A DNA stretch of 64,000 nt from Homalodisca vitripennis (Eukaryota > Arthropoda > Insecta > Hemiptera > Cicadellidae), in the NCBI RefSeq assembly GCF_021130785.1, contig NC_060215.1, positions 119,746,501 through 119,810,500 of the forward strand, in the 5' to 3' direction. Shown here piece by piece: positions 19,991 through 31,404 of the stretch. The stretch's first letter is position 1, and every line of letters begins with the position of its first letter. Made by a program: the position numbers and the translations under genes. Below the pieces are notes generated by a model, which worked only from the letters and a program-made list of their open reading frames with translations, was not told the DNA's origin and searched no databases.

Positions 19991-21075
19991 CTTGTTTATC
20001 CATGTGCTCAAAGTGTCTTTTCCAAAAGGTAAAATGTAAGATAGAGAGTTTGTATGTCTCGATATGGCCACAAGACAGTGTGGCATAGAGTTGTAGATTT
20101 GTTCGTCCTTTCTCGACAATCTAACAATTGCTATGTCTTTTACTTACTTCCCTTGGAATTCATGGATCGTAGTGACATTATAGCCCAGTGTAATTAATTC
20201 CAATTTTTATGATTGTTTGAATACCAAGATTTTGTACTTTTTGTCAATCTGAAGATTGTCCATGCTTTTTAGGTGAAACTTTGTCATTTCATTCATTACT
20301 AGGCTGGATGTTGTCATTCCTTTGTCATAAAAGTTGTTTAGAATAGCTGCTGTGGTCTTTGTGCATCTGTAGGAGTGGTTTAGGACTTGAGTTATTTCTG
20401 CAACTTGCATAATGTTGTAGTGCTTAACTTCAAAATATTCAGTTCTATTAGTGTAAGAGATCTGGTTCACATCTCCAAAAAGTAGTATCTCTGTGACTCG
20501 GGCTTGTAGTGTGGAAAAAAGTGTTTCTCCTGCATGGATCATGAGGGCCTCATCTATTATAAGTCGGCTCTATGTCCCTCCATTCTTCATGTGATTTGTT
20601 GAGTTCAGTACGAATGAGTGGATAGTCCGGAAGTTGTCAAGAGTGGAATTGTTGCATTCTCGGTGCTGTTCTTTGAAGCGTGCCCGAAAGTCTTCTGCAC
20701 CCTCCCTGGTAGGAAACAGCACCAGGTCTCCCTCTTTGTAGGTTTTAGTATAGTTGTTGTCTTCCCACACCCTGGGACACTGTGTATTAATTTTAAGTTT
20801 AGCTCTTTTAATTTCTCTAATTTAATGTCTTTTGTTCTGTTGTACAGGTGGAGGTCATTCATTATTTGTGTGTCCTTAGATACTAGCACAATGGTGTTTA
20901 TCAGGCTTGTTCCTTGTACAGTGGCGTATTCTGAGTATGTGTCTGTTTTTAGCTCTTTAAAATGAGCTCCATCATAGCCATGCTGGTACTGTTTAGTAGA
21001 GTTTTGAGACACAATAAAGTCTCCTGTCTTTAAATCAATCAGTTCGTATTTTTCTTTGGAGCTTTGAAGCATTTC
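19991..21075 (-). pseudogene. Alphavirus-like superfamily-1 helicase domain
   Basis: Minus strand, split by a few frameshifts. Motif I HSVPGCGKTTT (about 20755-20790); motif Ia DLVLFPTREGAEDF; motif II IIDEALMIHAG with the Walker B DE (about 20530-20560); motif III LLFGDVNQISYTNR; a LNHSYRC block; motif V TIHEFQGK (about 20150); motif VI VAISRHTNSLSYI (about 20050). The set and order are those of the helicase of alphavirus-like plus-strand RNA viruses, which unwinds RNA using NTP. No RNA polymerase follows; a retroelement endonuclease does. It could be a viral insertion beside a retroelement, but the gapless spacing favours a retroelement-borne helicase. Confidence 0.75.
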
Positions 21076-21077
21076 CT

Positions 21078-21720
21078 TTATTCTACTGCTATTTGCTTGA
21101 TATTGCGCAGGTTGTATTCTCTATAGAGAGACGAGAAGATTTGAAGTAATTTGCCTTCTTTGACGCACCATAGTTCTTTTTGCTCATTTAGTGCTGCTCT
21201 CATATAATCACTTTTTGTCAAGCAGTTAAGTCGCTGAGGTTGATATGTATCGAGACAGGAGTATGTGATGCCTGCTTTCCTCCATGTGTAATAGATGTTT
21301 GTTGTGTTGTCTGTAGATATTCGGGATATTTTTTTCTGGGTCTTGAAAAGGCAATCATCTATTATTAAGTCCACTGACTTCTTAAGTTTTTTGTCTTGTG
21401 TATAGAGGCGGATTCGGTGCAGGTATGCATTGCAGGAAAATTGGAAGAGTACATGAAGCAGATCTTTAATGCCAGCATAACTGGTTTTTAGCTCTTCTAA
21501 CACTTCTTGAAGGTCTATTGACAATTGTAGGGGAAACTTAATGTAGTCATTTAACAGTTCTAATAATTTGAAGATCTTCTTTGTCCAATTTTTTTTTTTT
21601 TTGCAGTGAGGAGTAGCAAACTATGATGTAGGGTTTTTCATCTGAGCTTGTGATTGTGATAAAGTTATTGTAAGATAAGTTATTGAATGAGATTCTGTCT
21701 GATATATGTGTGATTGTTTA
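21078..21720 (-). pseudogene. Region upstream of the helicase, unknown domain
   Basis: Minus-strand frame 21524-21078 (148 codons), reading on from about 21710 with stops. It contains DLLHVLFQFSCNAYLHRIRL and YYTWRKAGITYSCLD. It ends at a TAG and the helicase frame restarts a few bases later in another frame, so a small indel separates them. I recognise no domain here. Confidence 0.45.
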
Positions 21721-22625
21721 TGTTTCTAGTTTAATTGAGTATTTTTTAGTATCTTTGTCAGATAGTGCAATTCCACATGATTTATTCCAGTCGCAGTCTG
21801 TGCTTAGTTGAGTTGTTACTAATAGAGTTTCTTCTGGGTCAAGTGCAATTATTTTAAGGTTATTGATAGTGGTAGAGTCTGAGTGGTGTAGGTGTGATGT
21901 GCGACCAGTGTTAGAGTTAATAGCTGTACTTCTTAGGTGTGTTTTAGCTACTGATCTCGTATGTGGTGTTTCGCTTTCATAGTCGCTGTTTCCAGCTGAG
22001 CATTTGTCCTTTATTGTTTTTTGTGTGAGAGAGAAATTCACTTCTTTCAGAAGATTGTTTGTCTCTTTTCTATTTTGTTGTGGGGTAGTTTCATTTAATA
22101 GAGTTGGTGCTTGGGAGTTAGTGCTTGGATTCTGTGGTTGTTCTGGGATAGTTTTGGCTTCATTGCTCATTTCAGGTAGTAGAGTGTTTTTTTGTTTTTG
22201 AACTTGTAATGAAACACTGAATAGGTTTGGTGTATGAGGAGTTTGTAGTTTTTGTGATTAGGTTTAGTCCGGTTTGGTTTATGTGATCTCTTTTGATTTA
22301 ATAATGCACTTTTTGATTCCTGTCTTGTTACCAGCAGTTTGTCTTTTGTATTATTTGTGCTATTTGGCTTTAAAATTGTTAGAGGAGGGCTGTCAATTCT
22401 TTTATTTTTGAGTTCATTGATTGAGTTTTCCAAGTAGTCCTGCCTCTTTTTTATCAGTCCTATATCTAACAACAAGGTAGGGTCAGTGGTCAATGTACAA
22501 GTATTTATTGTTTGGGTTTGAGCATATTTTGGAGTATTTAGTACATGCTCTGTGGGTTTGGCAGTACTTTTGAGTTTTGAAATGATGTTTTCCTGCTCTT
22601 TCAGCTTGCTTAAATAATCGGACAT
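21718..22625 (-). pseudogene. N-terminal ORF of the helicase element
   Basis: Two minus-strand frames. The first, 22625-22167, starts MSDYLSKLKEQENIISKLKS with coiled-coil-like heptads and a second helical stretch KKRQDYLENSINELKNKR. The second, 22170-21718, reads upstream of its ATG as well (PNLFSVSLQVQKQKNTLLPE), so a frameshift near 22265 probably joins the two. It is Asn, Thr, Ser and Gln rich, and ends with a compact DCDWNKSCGIALSDKD segment of unknown role. This position and composition suit an ORF1-like RNA-binding part. Confidence 0.5.
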
Positions 22626-22765
22626 AATCTTAGATTACCTTAGATCATGTTCCTCAAAAAGGTACAACTCATATTGGTACAACTGTGCTTAGTTTTAATT
22701 TATCGGGAACACATCCTGTTTTAAAGCTTAAATTGTTGAGAAAAGAGAGAATTGGAACGATGTGT

Positions 22766-23750
22766 ATTTTATACAGTGAAATTATCATACCCCACAGATT
22801 TTTAATTCTTTAGGTTATTAATTATGTTATGGACTTCTAATGGCATTGTAGGAGTTACATAGAAAGACTCTCTAACACGTTGAGCATTTAATTGCCCTAT
22901 GTATTGGGAAGTATTAACATTATCTATGTGAGATTGGACGTTAACAAAATGCTTGTTTGCCTCTTCGGCTACAACACTCGGCTCCACAACAATAGTACCA
23001 TCATTAAGCACGAGCTTGTTTACTCTCTTATCTGCTCTAACGCCTGTTAAGTTATTGACATTTTCCATTGTTGAGATGGGTCCCCCTGACAACTTTTGAG
23101 TTTAGCAGCGTAAAAATTGTTTTTAGTTAAATCAATTGTATCTTTTAAATCAGCTCAAAATTTAGAAAAATGTGTTAAAAAAATTGTAGTATATGGTCTT
23201 TTCTTTATTATTTCATAAAGTGTCTTTCTTTTGCCAATTTTTTCAGGATAGTGTTTGTCATCCAAGGTGTATTTATTCTAGGTAGATCTAGCTCTTCAAT
23301 CTACAGAAACGGAAATTACACTACTTTTAAAAATGTCAATAGGAGTTTCATGGAACCTATTATAGCATTCATTGGCATCACTAATTGTGTCGGATTTGTC
23401 GTAAACTACAGATCCTAACACCTTTGTGGTGGTTAATTTTAGTTTTTATAGGAAGTTGTAACTTGTTTTGTATCTCAAATTCTTAATCATTACGAAGCCC
23501 AGCACCAAGTGGTTAGATGTGTCTATACCAAAGGATGCACTTTCAAAAATTTCTATATATTTATACCTAATAAAAATGTGATCGATACATGACTTGAATG
23601 TTGGTGTAATTCTTGTTGGGAAGTTGACCAGTATAAATCAGTTGCTATTCATCACACTATGATATTTTTGTGATCCATCTATCTAGGTGGACGGATGTAC
23701 CATATAACTATTAGATCAAATACTTTATCCAATGCAGTGATCTACTGTTA
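22766..23750 (-). pseudogene. Endonuclease C-terminal half and RT linker
   Basis: Minus strand. At about 23690-23745 it reads ALDKVFDLIVI, then (about 23490-23632) VNFPTRITPTFKSCIDHIFI and FGIDTSNHLVLG, the substrate loop and terminal SDH-like block of the endonuclease (here SNH). The linker follows at 23092-22802 (NKLVLNDGTIVVEPSVVAEE, ANKHFVNV), then after a stop KSVGYDNFTV, where RT proper would begin. At about 22765 the sequence changes to the 5' UTR of the helicase block. Confidence 0.65.
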
Positions 23751-23784
23751 AGGATATGTTGTAATTTGAAATGTTTTGTAACAG

Positions 23785-23877
23785 ATCAATAAGCAAAATC
23801 TGTCACAAGAATACCTTGAGGATGATGTCAATGATCCTACAGACTACACTGCAGAATCTTTCAGTGAATTCCAACAG
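23785..23877 (+). CDS. Host exon K
   Basis: 93 nt, 31 codons, phase 0-0. Acceptor TTTTGTAACAG, donor GTATTTAATATG. Reads INKQNLSQEYLEDDVNDP and ends SEFQQ: acidic, no known motif. It follows micro-exon J in the same frame. Confidence 0.72.
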
Positions 23878-25528
23878 GTATTTAATATGTACTAAATAAG
23901 GAAATTGTTTTTTTAAAACAATCAACCACATACGTTTTTAACTTTGATGTGAAATTTATACAGTATATCAGTTCAGTATATCTTTCAGATTTATTGCCCA
24001 GAATCTGCATTTATTCTTGCTGAATGCCTTGTCAAGTAGTCTTGACAGTAAATACAAGTGAAAATAAATGTACATATAATAAATAGTTAAAAAAAAATTT
24101 TATATTTGTACATTTATTATCTCAGTCTAAATTGAGTTCTGTGACACTTATAAAATTATTACTTTGCATTTTTAACTGACAAAGTGAATTTATGTAGTAC
24201 GTGACTGATGCAAAATTTCTTAAAATTACTATTTATCCGTCTCTTTGTATAACTGAGGAATGTACTGGCATATTTTATCCTAATTACTCAAAATTTTAGG
24301 ATTTGTTCTTAATTACATATAGTTATGATATTATACTATAAATATACAATAATACAATTTTGTATGTTATATCAGCAATAAGTACTACATTCTTAAATAC
24401 AAGTTTATAACCAGTGAACATTACAGGAAAGATACGTAGCGGGTATTTTCTGAACTAGAATAGCCTATAACAATATGGAATGTCTAAATATAGACGACGT
24501 GACAGCATGTCTCACTATTTGTATGTAGCTATAACGAATGTTAACTAATGAACGTATTTACTTTCTCTAAAGTTATGTGTCTGTTGGTTTTGGGGATACC
24601 CAATCAGGTTATAGCTGTAATGAAATTCTTAAGGTTAACAACATGCAGGTTATTTAAACTAATTAGCTAGTAAATAATGCCAGATTTAAATGTATGCCTA
24701 ATATTATTTTAACTAATTTCTATGATATTCACAATATTTATAAAAAGTTACAAAAGTTTGAATTGAAAATAAATTTTGTTATTTTTGAATAATTAAATTT
24801 AAGGGACCAAATCAATTCTTGGTTGAGCTTCAAAGTATCATGATACAATGCTCAAGCTCACTGAAGTTACCAAAATTTAGTTTAGTCATAGGATTGGAAG
24901 GAAGTTACTAATGCAAAGTTATCATTCCTGAATAATATACCAAGATCTTAAGTCTTAAAACAAAACATACATAAAATTGTTTATTTTATTTTATCTTAAA
25001 GTAATAGGTTTTGGGGAATAATAACACCCCATAGGAATGTTTTTATCAAACAGTTAAGGGGGAAAGCCCTCCAGTCCCCTGAACTACGCTTTGCAGTTGT
25101 TTGTTATACTTCATTCACCAGCAATATGTATTGTTTTTTTATTTGTTAATAATATCAATGGTGTCATATTTTTATGCAAAATACTGTGAGCTAGAGAAAT
25201 GAACCTAGTATAATTATATACATTATATAGAATTAAACTATCAACTAATATATGAGGAAAAATCATAAGGAAACTGAGTTATTTCCTTTGGTGTTCTGCC
25301 ATCACTAGTAATTGAGTACTGCCAGCTGGGTTCTCAGAATAGAATCATGAAGAGTATGAAGAGTCTGCAGACATGACTATAACCAATAAAACATAAGGAG
25401 TGCAGTACAGCATAGCTCTTTTGCCAATGTAGTAGCTGAACAAAGAAACTCAGCAGTCCAAGTAAACTGGTGAGCACTAATCACAGTAGGAATGCAGAGT
25501 CCTACTACAGACTTCATTGTAATATTAA
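23878..25528. other. Intron, no feature seen
   Basis: AT-rich intron of the host gene. I see no coding block, tandem repeat or transposon end here. Confidence 0.6.
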
Positions 25529-26111
25529 CCCTTCCCACGTGGAATTTATCTTTCAATTTTGACTCATAACGCGTAATTAACTTAAAAATTTTATTTACAT
25601 TTTACCAACTCTAATTTTATTTTTAGTTAGTGGTGGTTAACAAATTTTCAAATTTTACAAAAAATCGTCATGATTTGCCATTGCATAGAACAGTATAGGC
25701 ATATAACGACACAACAAATAAATTAATAACAAAATAAAAAGATAATATAATGCTAAATACAACAGGAACACGACAGTAAATAAGGAAATATGGTAAAACA
25801 GCGTTAAACACTAAAATATGCCGTGCCGGGATATATCCGTTTACCGCGTAATGGTTCGCCGCAGACTGAGGCTAAATCACGCCACGAGGGACAAAGCCAC
25901 GCCCTCCCACCACTGCGACGCGCCAATGAGGTTCAAACTGTAACATCTGCTTTTCAGAACAAGTAATAAACACTCCCTTGAACTCTAGCAGATTCCACGG
26001 CAACTAAAATTTATTAAATAACACAAAATATACTTTGAAGGATATATCCGTTTGCCGCGTTTCGGTCAAAATTAGGTGTAACGGATATATCCGTTTGCCG
26101 TGTGGGAAGGG
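25529..26111. mobile_element. TTAA MITE (element 4)
   Basis: 583 bp between TTAA at 25525-25528 and 26112-26115. Inverted ends CCCTTCCCACGTGG and CCCTTCCCACACGG. The subterminal motif GGATATATCCGTTTGCCGCG occurs twice near the right end and once as GGATATATCCGTTTACCGCG in the middle. The motif is itself partly palindromic (GGATATATCC). No coding remnant. Family piggyBac-like by target site and end type. Confidence 0.85.
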
Positions 26112-26557
26112 TTAAAGTTTTTTGAAACAGCACTCGAGGGAAGTAGTAAACGGGCACTTCTCTTTTTCAAGTTGTTCCAGTTCAAAGAAGTATGGTCTGT
26201 AATCATATGGAACATCCAACCACTAAGTATTTAATAAAAGAATATAAATGCACCACCAATTCCTTTGTCCATATGATTGCACAATAGTGATGATATATAT
26301 TCGGAACTCAAGAGTCCAGAGTTTGTGAATACTGGACTGTCAGGTGAGTAACATCTAATTATGTTGAATTGGCTAACTTCTATTAATCGGTCAGAGGCAC
26401 AAGATTGTCATAGTGGTCTAACTGAGTTTCAAAAAGAGTAGAAAGAGGCATATATATATATACATATTCATTCATTCATTCATTCATTTCTTTATTGCCA
26501 AGAAAACAATCATTACATAATTGTACAGGCAGAGTCAAAAATACAATAAAATAATCA

Positions 26558-29348
26558 TTAACTAATTATAGCATAAAATTCATCAACACTATAAAAACTA
26601 TTGTCTGTTAACAATCTTTTAATACAGCATTTAAAACTTTTCGATGGTAGATTTTTAAAGTATAATGGCAGATGATTATTTAACTTAAATGGCAGTATAT
26701 TTAAAGCTATTTTGTGTTGTACTGTAGGATACTAAATCATTTCTTAGTTCCTGCCTATTTCTAGTTTCATAACTGTGGTAATCACTATTAGATTTGAAAA
26801 GATGTATGTTCTGTTTTACATAAATAAGGCACTGATAAATGTAGATACATGGAATTGTCATAATTTGTAACTTAATAAATAAATTCTTACAATGGGATCT
26901 AGTTGGAGCTTTACAAATCAATCGAACTGCCTGCTTTTGCAAGACAAACAGACAATGAGAGTAAGAGCAGTTGGCCCAAAAGATGGCACCATACATTAAA
27001 AAAGAATGTATATAACTATAATAAATTAGAAGAAGAACATCATTAGAAACTGTATAATTTAATTTTCTTAACATAAAGATACCTCTAGTGATCCTGGGTA
27101 AAATATAATTAATGTGAGAGAACCATTTTAAATCAGATTGCAACAGAACACCAAGAAACTTAACAGACTGAATCTCTTTACATCTATTTAAAGACATTGC
27201 TAAATCTTGTGTCTTTTCTAAATTTAAAGACAGACTATTAACATTGCACCAATCCGAGAGTAAACCAATCTTAAAATTAAAAATATCAGTGATTTTTTCT
27301 TCACAAGTAACATTTAGGCAAATATCATCAGCATACAAGTGACACTGTGTATTATCATCATCTAAAATAGCTGGCAGATCATTAATATATATGATAAACA
27401 AAAGTGGTCCTAAAATAGATCCTTGCGGAACACCATTAACAACATCCCTAAAACTAGATAACGACCCATTAAAAAACACACACTGAGTTCTATTACTAAG
27501 ATAGGACTCAATGAAAGACAAAGACATCTGATCAAAACCCATATGTTTAAGCTTAACCAACAGTGATTTATGCTGCACTGTGTCAAAGGCCTTTGAAAGG
27601 TCAAAGAACCTTGATTCCACACAAAGCCCCTTCTCCATGCCATCCAGACAAGCCTGAAGAAAGGCACGAACCGCATCACAAGTGGTGCGATTCCTTCTAA
27701 AACCAAACTGCTTGGCTGAAAGCAAACAATTTCGTTCCAAGTAATTAATAATTTGTAGGCTTATTAACCTCTCAAAAACCTTCGAAAAAACAGGTACAAG
27801 GGACACAGGTCGAAAACTATGATACTCATCCTTACTGCCCTTCTTATAAACAGGAATCACCTTACTTATCTTCAGTTTATCAGGAAAATAACCTACATCT
27901 AAACATGAATTAATAACATTACATAAAACTTCAGAAATATAATAACTGCTTATCTTTAAGATTTTAGAATTGAGATAAAAGACATCCTGACTATTACTGC
28001 TACTTAAAGAATTTATAGCTGAGAAAACATCTTCAACACTTCCATGAGTAAACGAAAAAACAGAAGTCACATTATTATAAACATTTGACAGATAAAAACT
28101 AACATTAAAAATACTATTTGGTATATTACTGACTAGATCATTAATACTGTTGATAAAATAATTGTTGAAACCTGTAGCAGTTAAATTAATACTATTATTG
28201 GTATTGGCTTTAGCCTTACTATTGACAGAGAGGTTATCTTTGACAATGTTCCAAAGTTGTTTAGGTTTGTTGGAAGAGTTAGCCACCAATGAATTATTAT
28301 AACTGAGTTTAGCTAATCTAATCTCCTTGCGGTAAATGTTTTTCAACCTTTTATATGCATCCAGAAAATATTGAGAATTTGTATCCTTACTTAAATAATA
28401 GTAATGTAGACAGGATTCCTTAAGAGCTATTAAATCAGGAGAGTACCATTTATTAATATTAGAACTTACACTAGATCTTTTTTTGACAGTTTTAATTGGA
28501 AAAGTTAAGTTAACTACCCACATAAATAAATTAAAAAACAACAAAAACTTATCACTAGCAGCTGAATAGCTGTAAACAGGTAACCAGTTCATGGTATTCA
28601 AATTTCTCAAAAAGGTAAGAGTTTCTTTATCTTGAACCAACCTAGTAAGAGACGTTGTCCTACCCTCCTCCGAAACTGTAGACAGCTCCATGGAAGTTGA
28701 CACCGCAAATTGATCAGACTCCACTGTAGGAACTACCTTTACCGTCCATCTATCAGGATGAACACTAGTGACAATGTTGTCTATGCAGGTGCCCCTGTTG
28801 ATGTTCCCAGGACGTGTAATTGAATTATTCAACATGATATTCAACCCGTAACCTCCAACTAAGTTACTAAACGCCACAGTGTTCCTGTCCTTGGTCTCGA
28901 GAAAGTTAATGTTAAAATCAGCACAGATGATCACTTCATGGTTCACATGGGAAGCAGTTTGCAATAGATCATCAAATAACAATAAAAACCTGTCAATATC
29001 CGTGGTGTTAGGTACTCTGTATAAACAAACAACAAGAGCATTTAAAGTGTCCACATAAACAGCCGATATTTCAAAGAGCAATTCGACAGCTAACTTATTA
29101 ATCCAAGGTACTTCATGAAAAGTTAGATTATTTTTAATAAATATAGCCGAACCACCATGTGAGTGAATTGTCCTACAGAAAGAAGATGCCAGTACATAGT
29201 TAGGCAACTTAAAAAGAGATATCTCGTCCAAAGTGAGCCAATGCTCCGTTATGCAAATTATATCACTATTGTTTGTGTGACCAAGGGCCTCAACTGAGAC
29301 CGACTTTTCCCTCAGTCCATGACAGTTCCAAACAATTAGGTTAAACTT
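26558..29348 (-). CDS. ORF2: endonuclease and reverse transcriptase (one frameshift)
   Basis: The frame is open from the ORF1 overlap (about 29440) to 26685, over 900 codons. Endonuclease: LIVWNCHGL (about 29330), ICITEHWL, HGGSAIFIKN, ICADFNINFLE, CIDNIVTS, and ESDQFAV at the SDH position (His to Gln). RT: KISKVIPVYKKGSKD, FRPVSLVPVFSKVFERL, GFRRNRTTCDAVRAFLQ, RFFDLSKAFDTVQHKSL, GVPQGSILGPLLFIIYIND and LYADDICLNV with catalytic Asp residues intact. At about 26687 one extra T causes an early stop; the next frame continues to FYSVDEFYAIIS and TAA at 26558. The first Met I can use is at 29231, but the endonuclease N-terminus lies upstream of it. Translation probably depends on ORF1. Confidence 0.85.
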
Positions 29349-29389
29349 TCTTACAGTTGGCCTGGCTATAGTGCAAACTTTGCTATTTA

Positions 29390-30369
29390 CTACAGTTTGG
29401 GTTTGCCTAAAAAAACCATACTCCTTACCTTATTATTTTTAGGCTTAGGCTGATTGTATTCACATATTAGTGTTCCACTTGGCCAGAACTCAGAATTTAA
29501 CACTTTTGAGGCCAACTCCAAAGGCAAACCAATTTTATATGATTTATAAGTATCATACTTTGTTTTCAACTCGACACACTCTGAATTGTAAACACCGGCT
29601 CCTTCCAAGTAGCTAACTAAATCTTCTTTTTGAACTTCAGGCGATAGACGAGATATAAATATCCAACTCCGTCTTCCAATAGCTTTTAGCTTCCATACAT
29701 TAGCCTCTTCACTCTTCTTCGTACCAATAATAGGCTTAACATTGGGCCTGGAGTTTCTCTTTTTCTTGGAAGAGTAAAGTTCCCACTTATTCTCACGTAA
29801 GGAAGGGAAAACTTCTTTATTTTTCTCGTAACCAGATCCCCCATAGATTTCTTCATCTTCAAATCCAAGAAAAACGTCTCCTTCAATTGAAACATTGCCA
29901 TTTGACTTACTAGGACTAAACGACTTTACACCCTTAGGATTATTATTGGTGTTACTGTCATGATTATTGTCATGATTAGAGTTGTTGGGCCTATTTCCCC
30001 CATCAGTTGCTGACTTCATTGACTCTTTAACTCTTGATCTCGTTAAAGGTCGATTAACGTCCTTTGCCGACTGTTCTTGTGAAGGAACGGTTAGGCCTAT
30101 TGATGCTGGAACACTCGTTGATTTTTTGGTGATACCATCCCCACTTTCCAATATAGTGTTTAACTTTTTATTAATATGTACATTATCATACATCACCGAT
30201 TTAACAAGTCCAATAAGTTTTCCTACCATGTCATGAATATTGAAATAATCATCAGCAGAAATCACATGGTTTCTCATCTTTTCTAACCTATCTTTGCAAC
30301 CGGTACATATCCACTGAACATATTTACTCACTGACTTAATCATTTCAAAATCATTTGCTGAAACATTAA
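29390..30369 (-). CDS. ORF1, main part (split by a TTAA element)
   Basis: Minus strand from the TTAA insertion point to a TAG at 29390-29392. Contains the second half of a PHD-type zinc finger (SVSKYVQWICTGC), a helical stretch, a Ser/Asn-rich linker (about 29880-30060) and a C-terminal FISRLSPEVQKEDLVSYLEG to WPSGTLICEYNQ domain of the kind found in insect element ORF1 proteins. Joined to 31405-31523 with one TTAA it is in frame: 1095 nt, 364 residues. The role is RNA binding or chromatin contact. The Met 17 codons into the MITE is a chance start. Confidence 0.8.
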
Positions 30370-31404
30370 CCCTCAAAGTGCTACTATCGCACTGTGCGAT
30401 ATATTCGTACCACTTCAAAGTGCTACTATCGCACTGTGCGATATGTTCGTTTTTTCATATCACAGACGAACGGTTCGCTCAATAACGACGTGGTTTATAA
30501 GGCTACATGTAGGAATAAATTCCCTATCAAGTAACGTAATTAGAACTATGTAATTCAGAAGTTTACGAGGAAGAGTAAGAAGAATAGTCAGCTGATTTCG
30601 ATGCGTGTTTGTCTGTTACGGTCGTCTCGCGGCCGACGCTCTGTGACGTTATTGTTTTGCTTCGTTCTTTTGATTTGTAAGTGACTTATATTATTGTTTA
30701 TTGAGTAATTATTTGTGCTATGAGTGAACTTAGTAATTCAAGTGCCATTAGGCGCTGTTTTGATGACGATTTGAGTGGAAATGATAGCGATGCAAGCAGC
30801 ACCCCCACCAGAGAGTGACTCAGACTAATTTTTTTTAGTCTAATGTATATAAGCCATTTTTTTTGTATTTTTAATACTTTATCTGTCATTTTTCTTACTT
30901 TTACTCATATCAGTAACTAAATATGTGTTTATTTTGAGGCAATAATCACTATCCACCTACTAACTGCCACTTGTTGATGTGGTAAATATTTTAGTAAAAT
31001 TTCTGCGAAAAAAACATTGTTTTGTTTTTTACCAATTAGTATTGTGATATGTTGTGCAAAAGGTTAAGAAGTGATATTTTTCTTATTCAGCATTATATTT
31101 GGAACATTTTGCATATTTTTAGAACTAGGACTACTACATTTTGTAAAAACTATACGTCAAGGATTTTGAAAAATAAAAATATAAAAAACTACACAACCGG
31201 TTAGCAGTACCAGATTTTTTTATGATAAAAGATAAGCATTTTTATTTTTACTTGATCTTATAGAACATATGTTTGTGTAAAAAACCATATGTAATACATG
31301 CAATTTGAACATATGTTTGTATATAAAAAGTTGTTTAAAAAAGAAATGTCATATGCTCGAAAATGGCCTAGCACTTTGAAGTGGTTTAATCATCACTTGG
31401 AGGG
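30370..31404 (+). mobile_element. piggyBac-like TTAA element 5
   Basis: 1035 bp between TTAA at 30366-30369 and 31405-31408. Inverted ends CCCTCAAAGTGCTA and CCCTCCAAGTGATG. A subterminal direct repeat near the left end (CACTTCAAAGTGCTACTATC, then GCACTGTGCGATAT) doubles the terminal motif. Holds a 32-codon remnant at 30720-30818. Inserted in the PHD-finger part of ORF1; excision with one TTAA would restore the frame. Confidence 0.87.
30720..30818 (+). pseudogene. piggyBac-like transposase N-terminal remnant
   Basis: 32 codons, ATG 30720 to TGA 30816-30818. Reads MSELSNSSAIRRCFDDDLSG and continues with NDSDASS: the acidic start of a piggyBac-like transposase, cut short. No catalytic part remains in the element. 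Confidence 0.45.

Larger units (their letters stand above)
19150..23792 (-). mobile_element. Helicase-bearing non-LTR retroelement fragment, permuted
   Basis: Minus-strand retroelement material fills this intron in two blocks. Block 1 (22660 down to 19162) reads 5' UTR, coiled-coil or low-complexity ORF, superfamily-1 helicase, spacer, then the N-terminal half of an endonuclease. Block 2 (about 23750 down to 22766) reads the endonuclease C-terminal half, then the RT linker, ending at KSVGYDNFTV. In a normal element block 2 would follow block 1; here it precedes it. The direct repeat AGATCAATAA lies at both outer edges (19150-19159 and 23783-23792). No RT catalytic region is present. Confidence 0.6.

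Noticed and set aside
19991..21075. Plain endogenous RNA virus insertion
   Set aside because: No polymerase or capsid follows, and a retroelement endonuclease continues in line. Kept as an alternative but not the main call.
27410..27706. Minus-strand 98-codon frame
   Set aside because: Shadow of ORF2 of the CR1-like element in another frame.
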